In this document: in pieces, positions 1 to 8,493 of the stretch
Layout of the letters: every line of letters starts with the position of its first letter
Position numbering within the stretch: position 1 is the first letter of the stretch
From: Cytophagaceae bacterium
GTDB taxonomy: Bacteria; Bacteroidota; Bacteroidia; Cytophagales; Spirosomataceae
Assembly (NCBI GenBank): GCA_027486845.1
Contig: JAIXOL010000015.1
Span: forward strand, 22,827 to 86,826
DNA length: 64,000 bases
Direction of reading: 5' to 3'
The notes under the pieces: model-generated
What the model was told of the DNA's origin: nothing
Seen by the model: the letters and a program-made list of their open reading frames with translations, nothing else
The model's database searches: none
Position numbers and translations under genes: made by a program

Positions 1-336
1 AACGGAGTCGAATGTAATATCGGCCAAAAGTTCCACTGATTTCTCGAAGTGAGCATCAAGCACCGATGCGTAAAAACATATTTTTTCTTTGGTCGTATAG
101 GCGTTTAATTCTCCACCAACCGACTCTAATCGATTAATAATGTGGTAAGATTTCCGCTTTTTTGTACCTTTGAATGCCATATGTTCCCAGAAGTGTGCAA
201 GACCAAGCTGATTAGGTTTTTCGTCACGGCTACCCATGTCGAGCATGAGTCCGCAATGAACCACCTGTGTGTAAGGTACTTGTCGGTGTGCAATTCGGAT
301 GCCGTTGGGCAAAGTATGTATTTGGTATTCGGTCAT
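1..336 (-). CDS. M16 family (insulinase-like) zinc peptidase, N-terminal part
   Basis: The reverse strand from an ATG at 336 encodes 112 residues and runs off the left edge, so only the N-terminus is present. It starts MTEYQIHTLPNGIRIAH, the usual opening of M16 peptidases. The inverted zinc motif HxxEH is seen as HFWEH (residues 48-52), followed by the family-typical MAFKGT. E51 would be the catalytic glutamate; the distal glutamate ligand lies outside the window. The segment SVGGELNAYTTKEKICFYAS matches the conserved stretch after the metal site. No signal peptide is visible, so it may be cytoplasmic or an unusual periplasmic form. The start is the first ATG before the conserved motif. It is divergent from the glycosyltransferase at 460. 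Confidence 0.9.
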   Translation of the reverse strand, partial: MTEYQIHTLPNGIRIAHRQVPYTQVVHCGLMLDMGSRDEKPNQLGLAHFWEHMAFKGTKKRKSYHIINRLESVGGELNAYTTKEKICFYASVLDAHFEKSVELLADITFDSV

Positions 337-459
337 AAATGTCAACAATAGGCATTAAGCCTGATACGATTGGCTTTATAGATATGATATTCAACTTAAA
401 GCGTACAGCTAAATAAGTAATCTAATAATAATTGACAAATTTAAGCAAAAGATAGTTCA

Positions 460-1557
460 ATGCGTATAGGATTTGATGCAAAAAGGGCTTTTAATAATCA
501 TACTGGTTTGGGTAATTATAGTAGGTTCGTAATTGAAGCACTCAGCCGCACTCAGTGGGGGAGCTTAGAATCTTTACTTTACACGCCAAAAGTCAAGAAT
601 TTAGCATGGTTAAACTCTTTTGACCATAATTTTGTAATAAAAACTCCCTCTGTGAAGGTAGGGGGGCTGTGGCGTAGTTGGCTCATTAATAACGATTTGA
701 AGAAGGATAATGTTGATATTTTTCATGGTTTAAGTAATGAAATTCCTTTTAGAATCAATAAATCGGGTGTAAAATCCGTGGTAACAATTCACGATTTGAT
801 TTTTATGCGATACTCAGAACTTTATCCAGCCGTCGACCGATTTTTTTATCAACAAAAATTTCGCTACGCTTGCGAAAACGCCGATGCTGTGGTGGCTGTA
901 AGTCAGCAAACCAAAGATGATATTATGGAGTTTTATAAAATTCCTGCCGAACGCATTCGAGTTATTTATCAAGATTGTCAATCATCATTTCATCAAAAAG
1001 TTGATAATCAGTCGATTTTGACAATTAAAAGTAAATATTCTCTTAATAAACCCTATATTATTTGTGTTTCATCTTTCAGCGAAAGAAAGAATCAAAAGCG
1101 TTTGGTAGAAGCCTTTCAGCAACTCGGTTTGAAGGATTATGAATTGGTTTTGGTAGGCGGAAAGTCAAAATATGCTGATGAAATAACCCAAAACTTTCCG
1201 AAAAATACAAAGATTTTATACGGAGTTCCTTCTGCTGATTTACCTGCTTTGTATCAAGGTGCATCGCTTTGTGTTTATCCTTCATTTTTTGAAGGTTTTG
1301 GTATTCCGATTATAGAGGCATTACATTCGGGTATTCCTGTAGTTGCCGCAACTGGCTCGTGTTTAGAAGAAGCTGGTGGAGAAGGTGCATTATATGCTAA
1401 TCCACTAGATGTCAATGATTTAGCTGATAAAGTGCGGCAAGTTTTGACAAATGATTCGCTGAGAAATGATTTGATTTTAAGAGGAAAAGAACATGTTAAA
1501 CAGTTTTCAGCAGAAAATATTGCTGGACAATTGATAAAACTTTATCAAGAATTGTAG
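460..1557 (+). CDS. Glycosyltransferase family 4 (GT-B fold)
   Basis: This 365-residue protein has two Rossmann-like halves with no signal peptide or membrane segment, so it acts in the cytoplasm or at the inner membrane face. The N-terminus MRIGFDAKRAFNNHTGLGNY carries the Gly-rich acceptor-side loop typical of GT4 enzymes. The linker YIICVSSFSERKNQKRLVEA begins the nucleotide-sugar-binding half. The donor-site EX7E motif appears in FEGFGIPIIEALHSGIPVVA, near residues 284-303. The family transfers a sugar from an activated nucleotide donor with retention of configuration, usually to polysaccharide or glycolipid. The acceptor cannot be read from sequence, and no other polysaccharide genes adjoin it. 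The gene stands alone and is followed by an inverted repeat at 1552-1660 that overlaps its last codons. Confidence 0.9.
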   Translation: MRIGFDAKRAFNNHTGLGNYSRFVIEALSRTQWGSLESLLYTPKVKNLAWLNSFDHNFVIKTPSVKVGGLWRSWLINNDLKKDNVDIFHGLSNEIPFRINKSGVKSVVTIHDLIFMRYSELYPAVDRFFYQQKFRYACENADAVVAVSQQTKDDIMEFYKIPAERIRVIYQDCQSSFHQKVDNQSILTIKSKYSLNKPYIICVSSFSERKNQKRLVEAFQQLGLKDYELVLVGGKSKYADEITQNFPKNTKILYGVPSADLPALYQGASLCVYPSFFEGFGIPIIEALHSGIPVVAATGSCLEEAGGEGALYANPLDVNDLADKVRQVLTNDSLRNDLILRGKEHVKQFSAENIAGQLIKLYQEL

Positions 1558-1660
1558 GACAGGTTTGTCGGCAACTGCCGTCCGATTTTTAAATTGTCTA
1601 TGACGAGCACGTAGTCCTTCTATTCTCGCTCGGTTGACAGTTTGAAAACCTGTCCTACAA
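1552..1660. repeat. Inverted repeat with TTGTAGGACAGGTTT arms
   Basis: Perfect 15-bp arms at 1552-1566 and 1646-1660 enclose about 80 bp with further GC-rich sequence. The left arm includes the 3' end and stop codon of the glycosyltransferase. Related GTAGGACAG or AGGACAGGTT sequences occur at about 5461 and 48133. It may act as a terminator between the convergent genes, but it looks like a dispersed intergenic repeat. Confidence 0.6.
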
Positions 1661-1665
1661 AATAT

Positions 1666-2295
1666 TTATTTTTTCAATGCAATATGTAAGCCTAGACCTA
1701 TCAAAACTATTCCCGATATTTTATTCTGAATCTTCCAAAATTGCTGAAAACTGCTCAGTTTGGCAATTACTTTGCTGAAAAGCAGTGCTATTAAGACATT
1801 CACTAATGTTCCAGAAAAATTAAACCATAGTCCCAAAAACAAGATTTGAGAGCTAATATTATCGCTATGATTATTGATGAACTGTGGTAAAAATGCCAAA
1901 AAGAATAGTGAAACCTTTGGGTTCAAAACATTGGTAATTGTGCCTTGTCGGAGAATCTTGAGATTGGTGTTTTTATCGTTCTGATTTTGGTTAAAAATCA
2001 TCGTTGAAGGTTTTTCCATCAAACTCTTGATACCGATAAAAATCAAATACGCCGCTCCAGCATAACGGATGATATTAAACAAAATCTCGGATTTTTGAAT
2101 AATTACAGAGAGCCCTACCACCGATGCAAAAATATGTACAAAACAACCTAAACCGATGCCTAATGCAGCATAAACACCCGCTTTTGTACCATAACTCAAG
2201 CTTCGAGAAATGACAAAAATCATGTCATTTCCCGGCGTGATATTGAGTATTAGTCCCGCTAAGGCAAAGAGAAGGAAGTTTTGTAAATCGGGCAT
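1666..2295 (-). CDS. LysE/RhtB family amino-acid exporter
   Basis: This is a 209-residue polytopic inner-membrane protein with about six hydrophobic segments. The N-terminal NITPGNDMIFVISRS matches the conserved first-helix/loop motif of LysE/RhtB transporters (usually TPGPDM; here the second Pro is Asn). The length fits the family (about 205-210). Family members export amino acids such as lysine, homoserine, threonine or leucine; the substrate cannot be read from sequence. It lies 29 nt downstream of the YciI-like gene on the same strand, so the two are probably co-transcribed. The start is the ATG just before the first hydrophobic helix. Confidence 0.88.
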   Translation of the reverse strand: MPDLQNFLLFALAGLILNITPGNDMIFVISRSLSYGTKAGVYAALGIGLGCFVHIFASVVGLSVIIQKSEILFNIIRYAGAAYLIFIGIKSLMEKPSTMIFNQNQNDKNTNLKILRQGTITNVLNPKVSLFFLAFLPQFINNHSDNISSQILFLGLWFNFSGTLVNVLIALLFSKVIAKLSSFQQFWKIQNKISGIVLIGLGLHIALKK

Positions 2296-2324
2296 AAAAT
2301 TTATTTTTTTAGTCGAAACTATTT

Positions 2325-2615
2325 TTAAATATTAGCCACTCTGAAAGGCATTACTTCTACAAACTTCCAAACACCATCTTTAATGTATGGTTCGTTATCG
2401 TACCATTCTTGCATTTTTTCATCATTTTCAAACTGTAAAATCATCACTGAGCCAATCATTTTTTCGTTATCGTCGAGCATTGCTCCTCCAACTATATAAT
2501 TATTGTTGGCTTTTAGGGCTTTTGCTCCAGCCAAATGCTCTGGACGTGCTGCCATACGGCGGTCGAGAGCTTCTTCATCATGCCCATCTTGGGCAACTAC
2601 TACGTATTGTTTCAT
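2325..2615 (-). CDS. YciI family protein
   Basis: This 96-residue soluble protein matches the YciI (dimeric alpha/beta barrel) family over its whole length. Visible family features are the N-terminal strand MKQYVVVAQDG, the helix with RPEHLAGAKAL, the strand NYIVGGAMLDD, and the C-terminal YIKDGVWKFVEVMPFRVA. The histidine in RPEHL and the aspartates after GGAM sit where the putative active site lies in relatives. The biochemical role of most family members is unknown; some are dehydrochlorinase-like. It is the first gene of a probable two-gene unit with the LysE-type exporter. Confidence 0.85.
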   Translation of the reverse strand: MKQYVVVAQDGHDEEALDRRMAARPEHLAGAKALKANNNYIVGGAMLDDNEKMIGSVMILQFENDEKMQEWYDNEPYIKDGVWKFVEVMPFRVANI

Positions 2616-2668
2616 TGGTTTTATCTTTTATTAATAATACAAAGAAAACGCTTTTGGCTTATGAAAAA

Positions 2669-2698
2669 AAAGCATTGCCAAAATTTTGGCAATGCTTT
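2669..2698 (-). terminator. Intrinsic terminator of the 2863-3801 gene
   Basis: A perfect palindrome with 15-bp arms and no loop (AAAGCATTGCCAAAA and its complement) lies here. Read on the minus strand it is followed by a run of eight T, the classic intrinsic terminator form. It lies about 165 nt beyond the stop of the lipoprotein gene and before the YciI gene start. Confidence 0.8.
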
Positions 2699-2862
2699 CC
2701 GAATATTTAAACGTGTTACTAACCTTTTTCTATTATTCTATGAAAAATTGAAAAATTCTAAAATTAAAATAAGCATTTGAATAGATTTAACTGACCTAAT
2801 TTTTACTAATTGTTGACAATTTGTCATTCATCAATTGAGTAATTCGTCATTTCTTTTATTGC

Positions 2863-3801
2863 TTACTTCTTGCCTTTTCCGCCTCTTGTTCTTTCTTTTT
2901 CTACTGTTACGCCATTAGTAGTTTCAGTATATTTCAAATCACAAGTGCCATTACCGTAATCAACTACTTTTTTTGTGCCATCTGCTGCTATAATTTCTTC
3001 TGTTCCACTCACAGGGAATCCTTTTGAGTTTGAGCAAGAATTTTTTGTCACAAGTGCTTTAGTGATATTGCTTGAGAACTTTGTGCCATCGCTTGAGTTT
3101 CCAGTTGTCGAGCCAGTCACTGATGATTCGTCGTCGTTGCTGTTAGCAGTTCCTTTATTGTCTACTTTTCTTGAACGTGTGCTCGTGTAAGTAATAGTTT
3201 TGCCCGATTTTGAGTTTAAAACGGTCATTTTTTCTAATTTTTCGCTGGCGGTTGCTTTGCCGATTACTACTGTGGTTGCGATAGTGTGCGAACCATTTAT
3301 TGTAATCGTATCACGCTTTAAATTATTGTAAGTAACTGTTCTTACTAAACTTCCTGAAAAAGTCGAATCTGGTTTTACAGGCATTGTGATGGTCATTTTT
3401 CCACCTACTGGAGTTGTGCCACAAACACCACCTGCTACTGCCGAATAGTCATATACGATTGTGATTACATTATTAGCTACTGTCTTGGTTACCGTTGCAC
3501 AATTTCCATCTTTTCCTTTCCATGGTTTATTCCAGCCCATACCCAACATCGGAAAAATACCATTGCCTTTATCAAGAGCTTCGCCGGTTTCTCTGAAATT
3601 TCTACCTCCAAATGGCATAAAAGTTACCTCATCGGCCAATTCATACGCTGCTTCTGATTGTTCGTTGGCGGTTTGGCTGTCAATTACTGCATTGGCTAAT
3701 TGGTCACTTGATGTTACGGTGTCAGTAGTTTTGTCGCACGCAATCATTGATGCCCCTAAGGCAATACACAAAGTTGTAATCTTGAAAAAATTGGTCTTCA
3801 T
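2863..3801 (-). CDS. Hypothetical secreted lipoprotein
   Basis: This 312-residue protein has a lysine-containing N-terminus, a hydrophobic stretch and a lipobox ending SMIAC (Cys22), so it should be a lipoprotein. The mature part is rich in Thr, Ser, Gly and Asn and consists of repeating beta-strand-like segments (TMTVLNSKSGKTITYTSTRS, TGNSSDGTKFSSNITKALVT), ending in a basic RTRGGKGKK tail. I recognise no catalytic motif or named domain. The cysteines in CATVTK, GVCGTT, NSCSN and TCDLKY may form disulfides. It is transcribed alone, with a strong terminator 165 nt downstream. Confidence 0.75.
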   Translation of the reverse strand: MKTNFFKITTLCIALGASMIACDKTTDTVTSSDQLANAVIDSQTANEQSEAAYELADEVTFMPFGGRNFRETGEALDKGNGIFPMLGMGWNKPWKGKDGNCATVTKTVANNVITIVYDYSAVAGGVCGTTPVGGKMTITMPVKPDSTFSGSLVRTVTYNNLKRDTITINGSHTIATTVVIGKATASEKLEKMTVLNSKSGKTITYTSTRSRKVDNKGTANSNDDESSVTGSTTGNSSDGTKFSSNITKALVTKNSCSNSKGFPVSGTEEIIAADGTKKVVDYGNGTCDLKYTETTNGVTVEKERTRGGKGKK

Positions 3802-4244
3802 TTTGATTTTGTTAGTTTAAGAGTAATACATAAAAATTTATTGTGTACACATCTTTTCATAAAAATTTGGATAGACTTAAAACTGTTTATAATTCTTGAT
3901 TCTGTGGTTAAAGACGTAGGCTTTGACTGGATTGGTTGCACAGGGTTTAAAAGAAATTTTAAATTAATTAAATTGGTTTTGAGTTTTGTTGAAAGTTTTT
4001 AAATGTTAAAATAAGTCTTTAAATAAAATAATATGAGTTTTTGAAATACTATAAGTAGTTGAATATTAGGTAGTTATATCAATAAAAAACGCACGTAAAT
4101 TGTAATTGATAAATCGTAATTTACCTAATCCTTTCTGTTTCGAGTTTTTGACAGTAGTTTTGTTGAAAAATGCTTCTAAAAGGTCATATTAAGCTTGAAT
4201 ATTTTAGAAAAACTTCAATGTGCTTTTGCGATTTATGATTTTTT
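3802..4244. other. 443-bp AT-rich intergenic region
   Basis: This region separates the lipoprotein gene (leftward) from the MFS gene (rightward) and should hold both promoters. I see no convincing TAnnTTTG element, no coding potential and no strong hairpin. The only symmetric feature is a weak pair of 7-bp arms GTAAATT/AATTTAC around 4096-4125. Confidence 0.5.
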
Positions 4245-5432
4245 ATGAAAAAACAATCTGATAGTATTTTCTCGCTTCAATTTTGGTTACTTTGTTTGAG
4301 TTCGTTGGTGTTCTTTTGTAGTTTCAATATGCTCATCCCTGAGTTGCCCGATTATCTAACGAGTTTAGGCGGAGAAGAATATAAAGGATTGATTATTAGC
4401 TTGTTTACACTCACAGCGGCCTTATCTCGCCCGTTTAGTGGCCGCCTTACTGACCGTATCGGACGAGTGCCCGTAATGGCTTTTGGTTCGTTGGTTTGCT
4501 TTGTTTGTGGTTTTTTCTACCCCATTGTTACAACGGTTTATCCTTTTTTATTTTTGCGTTTGGTGCATGGTTTTTCTACGGGTTTTAAGCCAACCGGAAC
4601 AGCTGCCTACATTGCAGACATTGTGCCTGTGCATCGAAGAGGAGAAGCAATGGGTATGCACGGACTCATGGGTAGCCTCGGAATGGCTTTTGGTCCTGCA
4701 CTTGGCAGTTGGATTGCCGCTACGTTTTCGATGAATGTTTTATTTCATGTTTCGTCGATGTTTGCACTTATTTCTATTGCGATTTTATATAATATGAAAG
4801 AAACTTTGCCGAAAGAAAAGCAAGAAAAATTCACGCTTAACTCGCTTAAAATCAATCGAAATGATATGTTCGACAGCATGGTTTTGCCAGCGGCAATTGT
4901 AGTTTTTTTGACTTCATTCAGCTACGGTGCAATCGTAACGCTCGCCCCCGATTTGACCAAAACCATTGGAATAAAAAATAAAGGTATTTTCTTTCTGATT
5001 TACACACTTTCGTCATTGTTTATAAGGGTAGTTGCGGGAAAATTCTCCGACCAAAACGGTCGAATTTCTGTGCTTCGATGGGCCTGTATGGTTTTGATTG
5101 GCGGAATGATGCTACCAGTTTTTGCCAGTAATATTTACACTTTTGTGGGTTCGGCTATTCTTTTTGGTTTAGCCTTAGGGGTTATTTCGCCCATTACTCA
5201 AGCTTGGACGGTCGATTTATGCGAAGAAGAAAATCGTGGTCGAGCATTGGCTACAATGTATATTTCGCTCGAAGCAGGTATTGGCTTAGGTGCTTTTTTC
5301 TCAGCTTGGATTTACGGAAATGATGCCAGCCGTTTCCCGATTGCATTTGCTGCCATGGGTAGTTTTTCGATAATAGCTTTGATTTATCTTTATTCACCAA
5401 AGATTCGAGCGATGAAAGCTAAAGTATTGTAG
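4245..5432 (+). CDS. MFS transporter (drug/proton antiporter type)
   Basis: This 395-residue protein has about twelve hydrophobic helices. MFS motif A appears after helix 2 as GRLTDRIGRVPVM (about residues 66-78), with a degenerate counterpart AGKFSDQNGRISVL in the second half. GFSTGFKPTGTAAYIADIVP, followed by the arginine pair in VHRRGEAMG, resembles the helix 4-5 region of 12-TM antiporters. The length is normal for the family. It probably exports a small molecule with proton exchange; the substrate is unknown. It is a single gene, and the NUDIX gene downstream converges on it. Confidence 0.88.
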   Translation: MKKQSDSIFSLQFWLLCLSSLVFFCSFNMLIPELPDYLTSLGGEEYKGLIISLFTLTAALSRPFSGRLTDRIGRVPVMAFGSLVCFVCGFFYPIVTTVYPFLFLRLVHGFSTGFKPTGTAAYIADIVPVHRRGEAMGMHGLMGSLGMAFGPALGSWIAATFSMNVLFHVSSMFALISIAILYNMKETLPKEKQEKFTLNSLKINRNDMFDSMVLPAAIVVFLTSFSYGAIVTLAPDLTKTIGIKNKGIFFLIYTLSSLFIRVVAGKFSDQNGRISVLRWACMVLIGGMMLPVFASNIYTFVGSAILFGLALGVISPITQAWTVDLCEEENRGRALATMYISLEAGIGLGAFFSAWIYGNDASRFPIAFAAMGSFSIIALIYLYSPKIRAMKAKVL

Positions 5433-5488
5433 TATTACTGTATTTTTGAATAATTTCTTAGGACAGGTTGAATACCTTTTCTACATTT

Positions 5489-5932
5489 TTAAAACCACTG
5501 TTGGTCAATCTTTCCAATATATTTATTATTGAGTTTTCCTGCTAAATAATCTTGAATAGATTTTGAGAGATTTGGATAAAGATTTACTGTGTCTAAATCA
5601 CTTATATTTAGCCATTTAATGCCCAAGGCCGAAGTTTCTTTGTGGTTCAGCGTTGGAATCCCTGCCTTGACTTTTCCTTCAAAAAGCAGATGTAAGGTGT
5701 GCTTTTTACGGTCTTCAAAATAAACTTCTCCGACCAAAATCATTTCTCCGACTGCAACCTCAATACCCAACTCTTCTTGCATTTCACGAGACAAAGCTTC
5801 GCATAGGTATTCGCCGAGTTCTAAATTTCCACCTGGTAAATTATATACTTCTTGCCCGCCGTAGTTATACTGCATGGTAAGCACTTGCTGATTTTCGATG
5901 ATTAAAACTGCTGGACGTACATTAATTGGCAT
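5489..5932 (-). CDS. NUDIX hydrolase
   Basis: This is a 147-residue soluble protein. The Nudix box GX5EX7REUXEEXGU is intact, from GGNLELGEYLCEAL through SREMQEELGIEV (about residues 35-60), so the metal-binding glutamates are present. The family hydrolyses nucleoside diphosphates linked to another group (X). Sequence outside the box (EVYFEDRKKHTLHLLFEGK) does not single out a substrate. It is a single gene convergent with the MFS transporter and divergent from pdhB. Confidence 0.9.
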   Translation of the reverse strand: MPINVRPAVLIIENQQVLTMQYNYGGQEVYNLPGGNLELGEYLCEALSREMQEELGIEVAVGEMILVGEVYFEDRKKHTLHLLFEGKVKAGIPTLNHKETSALGIKWLNISDLDTVNLYPNLSKSIQDYLAGKLNNKYIGKIDQQWF

Positions 5933-6356
5933 AAAAAAGTTCTTTAAAATGATAAAAATAGCTGCTTGTTTGAGCGTTACACACTAAATAATTTGGCTTG
6001 ATAGTCTAATGATTTAGCTCTTGTAGAGGTTTTCAATTAATTTATTAGGCAAAATACGCATTAATTTTAAAAAAGGAACATTTAAGCCTCATGTCTTTTG
6101 TTTAATAGAGATGGCTTATCTGTTCTAAGATATTGATGTTTTTAAACCGAATTTCATACTTTTTTATAAAAAATTTATTCTTACCTACGACTTACAATAG
6201 CTTTATAATTAGAAGCTTATCGAACTTAGAATAACAAAAGTTGATAGCTAAAATTGATAGGTATTCTAAAAATTTGAATATTACACAAGATTGTTTTGAG
6301 TTTCGCGGTAGATGCACTAATTTTACATCCGCAAAAATGCAAAATTCTAAGCGAAA
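5933..6356. other. 424-bp intergenic region holding the pdhB promoter
   Basis: This is AT-rich DNA between the divergent NUDIX and pdhB genes. Apart from the promoter-like element at 6295-6325, I see no coding potential or strong hairpin. Confidence 0.5.
6295..6325 (+). promoter_or_regulatory. Candidate promoter of pdhB
   Basis: TTTG (6295-6298) is followed after 19 bp by TAATTTTA (6318-6325). This is one mismatch from the Bacteroidota TTTG-N19-TAnnTTTG consensus and ends 31 nt before the pdhB start codon. Confidence 0.5.
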
Positions 6357-7340
6357 ATGAGAGAAATACAATTTAGAGAAGCCCTACGTGAAGCCTTATC
6401 AGAAGAAATGCGTCGTGATGAAAACGTTTTCTTGATGGGTGAAGAAGTAGCCGAATATAACGGTGCTTATAAAGTAAGTCAAGGAATGTTGGATGAATTC
6501 GGAGCAAAACGAGTTATTGACACACCAATCGCCGAATTAGGTTTCGGAGGAATTGGAGTTGGTGCTGCCGTTAATGGTTTGCGTCCAATTATCGAATTCA
6601 TGACTTTTAATTTTTCTTTGGTAGCCATTGATCAAATCATCAACTCGGCAGCTAAGTTTATGTCGATGTCGGCTGGTCAGTACTCTTGTCCGATTGTATT
6701 TCGTGGGCCAACCGGAAATGCTGGTCAGTTAGGAGCTCAACACTCACAAAATTTTGAAAATTGGTTTGCCAATACTCCAGGTTTAAAAGTAGTTGTGCCT
6801 CATAGCCCTTACGAGGCTAAAGGTTTATTGAAAGCTTCAATCCGTGATAATGACCCTACAATCTTTATGGAATCGGAGCAAATGTATGGCGATAAAGGTG
6901 AAGTGCCAGAAGGCGAATATATTATTCCATTGGGTAAAGCCAATGTAATGAAAGAAGGCTCAAGCGTAACAATAGTTTCGTTTGGAAAAATGATTCCAAG
7001 AGTTGTTCTTCCAGCAATTGCTGAATTAGAAAAAGATGGAATTAGCGTTGAGTTAATCGACTTACGCACTGTTCGTCCGATTGATTACGCAACTGTTATC
7101 AATTCGGTGAAGAAAACAAATCGTTGTGTAGTAGTTGAAGAAGCGTGGCCTTTGGCAGCGATTTCATCAGAGATTACTTATCACTTACAACGTTATGCAT
7201 TTGATTATTTAGATGCTCCAGTGATTCGTGTAAACAACATGGACATTCCGCTTCACTATGCTCCGACGCTCATCGAAGCTACACTACCAAACGTAAAACG
7301 TACGGTAGATGCAGTCAAGCAAGTGATGTATAAAAAATAA
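6357..7340 (+). CDS. pdhB: Pyruvate dehydrogenase E1 component, beta subunit
   Basis: This 327-residue protein matches the beta subunit of the heterotetrameric E1 of pyruvate dehydrogenase throughout. It decarboxylates pyruvate with thiamine diphosphate and passes the acetyl group to E2, in the cytoplasm. Recognisable blocks are FREALREALSEEMRRDENVF at the N-terminus, GEEVAEYNGAYKVSQGM with the ThDP-activating glutamate, DTPIAELGFGGIGVGAA, GPTGNAGQLGAQHSQ and the C-terminal VEEAWPLAAISSEI. Branched-chain keto-acid E1 beta subunits are close relatives, but the GAYKVSQG and VKRTVDAVKQVMY segments favour PDH. The E1 alpha, E2 and E3 genes are not adjacent, a split arrangement. A strong terminator follows immediately. 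Confidence 0.93.
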   Translation: MREIQFREALREALSEEMRRDENVFLMGEEVAEYNGAYKVSQGMLDEFGAKRVIDTPIAELGFGGIGVGAAVNGLRPIIEFMTFNFSLVAIDQIINSAAKFMSMSAGQYSCPIVFRGPTGNAGQLGAQHSQNFENWFANTPGLKVVVPHSPYEAKGLLKASIRDNDPTIFMESEQMYGDKGEVPEGEYIIPLGKANVMKEGSSVTIVSFGKMIPRVVLPAIAELEKDGISVELIDLRTVRPIDYATVINSVKKTNRCVVVEEAWPLAAISSEITYHLQRYAFDYLDAPVIRVNNMDIPLHYAPTLIEATLPNVKRTVDAVKQVMYKK

Positions 7341-7352
7341 TAATAAAGATTC

Positions 7353-7389
7353 AAAAAAAGCATTGTTCGGTTTCGAGCAATGCTTTTTT
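7353..7389 (+). terminator. Bidirectional intrinsic terminator after pdhB
   Basis: The arms AAAAAAAGCATTGTTCG and CGAGCAATGCTTTTTTT enclose a GTTT loop and end in a T run, 12 nt after the pdhB stop codon. Confidence 0.85.
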
Positions 7390-7462
7390 TGTTCGATTTT
7401 ACATTTTTCGTGTAAAAGATATTTTTCTTAGCAATCTATTCATAAACAAAACCTAACATAAA

Positions 7463-8458
7463 ATGAATTATACAGCATCACCGCAGCGATACCATGATAT
7501 GGAATATCGTCGTTGTGGCAAAAGCGGACTAAAACTGCCAGCACTTTCATTGGGGCTTTGGCATAATTTCGGAGGCATTGATAATTTTGAAAATGCTCGC
7601 ACAATTTTAAAATTGGCTTTCGATAGCGGCGTTACGCATATTGACTTAGCCAATAATTATGGGCCACCAGCGGGTTCGGCCGAAGAAACTTTCGGGCAGG
7701 TTTTTAAGAAAGATTTTAAACCTTATCGAGATGAAATGGTGATTACGACAAAAGCTGGTTTTTATATGTGGGAAGGTCCTTATGGCGAATGGGGTTCAAA
7801 AAAATATTTAGTTTCGAGCTTAGACCAAAGCTTAAAACGAATGGGTTTAGATTACGTAGATATTTTTTACCATCATCGTCCAGACCCTGAAACACCTTTA
7901 GAAGAAACAATGTCAGCACTTGACTTGATTGTTCGTCAAGGAAAAGCCTTGTATGCTGGAATTTCCAATTACAGTGCAGCCGATACCGAAAAAGCCGCTC
8001 AGATTCTGAAAGAATTAGGCACGCCGTGTATCATTCACCAAGCAAAATATTCGATGTTCGACCGTTGGGTAGAAGGTGGTTTGCTCGATGTTTTGGAAGC
8101 AAACGGTGCGGGTTGCGTAGCTTTTTCGCCATTGGCACAGGGTTTATTATCAAACAAATATATCAAAGGAATTCCAGCCGATTCGAGAGCAGCTTCGGGG
8201 CGTGGCAATGGTGCTATTGAAGAAGGCAGAATTACGGAAGAAAATGTTAATAAAGTAATCAAACTCAATGAATTGGCCGAAAAACGTGGACAAAATTTGG
8301 CACAAATGGCTTTATCTTGGATTTTGAAAGACCCACGTATTACTTCAGTTATTTTGGGTGTGAGCAAGCCTCAGCAATTGACAGATTCGTTGGAATGTTT
8401 AAAAAATACTTCTTTCGATGACACAGAATTACAAGAAATTAATAGTATTTTGGCTTAA
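7463..8458 (+). CDS. Aldo/keto reductase (YghZ/L-glyceraldehyde-3-phosphate reductase-like)
   Basis: This 331-residue single-domain (beta/alpha)8 protein is expected to be NADPH-dependent and cytoplasmic. The N-terminal MEYRRCGKSGLKLPALSLGL is the signature of the YghZ branch. The catalytic tetrad can be traced: Asp in HIDLANNYGPPAGSAEE, Tyr in the same loop, Lys in TTKAGF, and His in DIFYHHRPDPETPLEE. The C-terminal coenzyme loop reads VILGVSKPQQLTDSLECL. YghZ reduces L-glyceraldehyde 3-phosphate and methylglyoxal; the actual substrate here is inferred. The sugar dehydrogenase gene starts 35 nt downstream on the same strand, so the two probably share a transcript. Confidence 0.9.
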   Translation: MNYTASPQRYHDMEYRRCGKSGLKLPALSLGLWHNFGGIDNFENARTILKLAFDSGVTHIDLANNYGPPAGSAEETFGQVFKKDFKPYRDEMVITTKAGFYMWEGPYGEWGSKKYLVSSLDQSLKRMGLDYVDIFYHHRPDPETPLEETMSALDLIVRQGKALYAGISNYSAADTEKAAQILKELGTPCIIHQAKYSMFDRWVEGGLLDVLEANGAGCVAFSPLAQGLLSNKYIKGIPADSRAASGRGNGAIEEGRITEENVNKVIKLNELAEKRGQNLAQMALSWILKDPRITSVILGVSKPQQLTDSLECLKNTSFDDTELQEINSILA

Positions 8459-8493
8459 AGAATCGTATTTTTAAACTTAAAATTAACAAATAT

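Noticed and set aside
2387..2780. Two plus-strand frames opposite the YciI gene
   Set aside because: They are shadows of a well-recognised gene and of the adjacent terminator.
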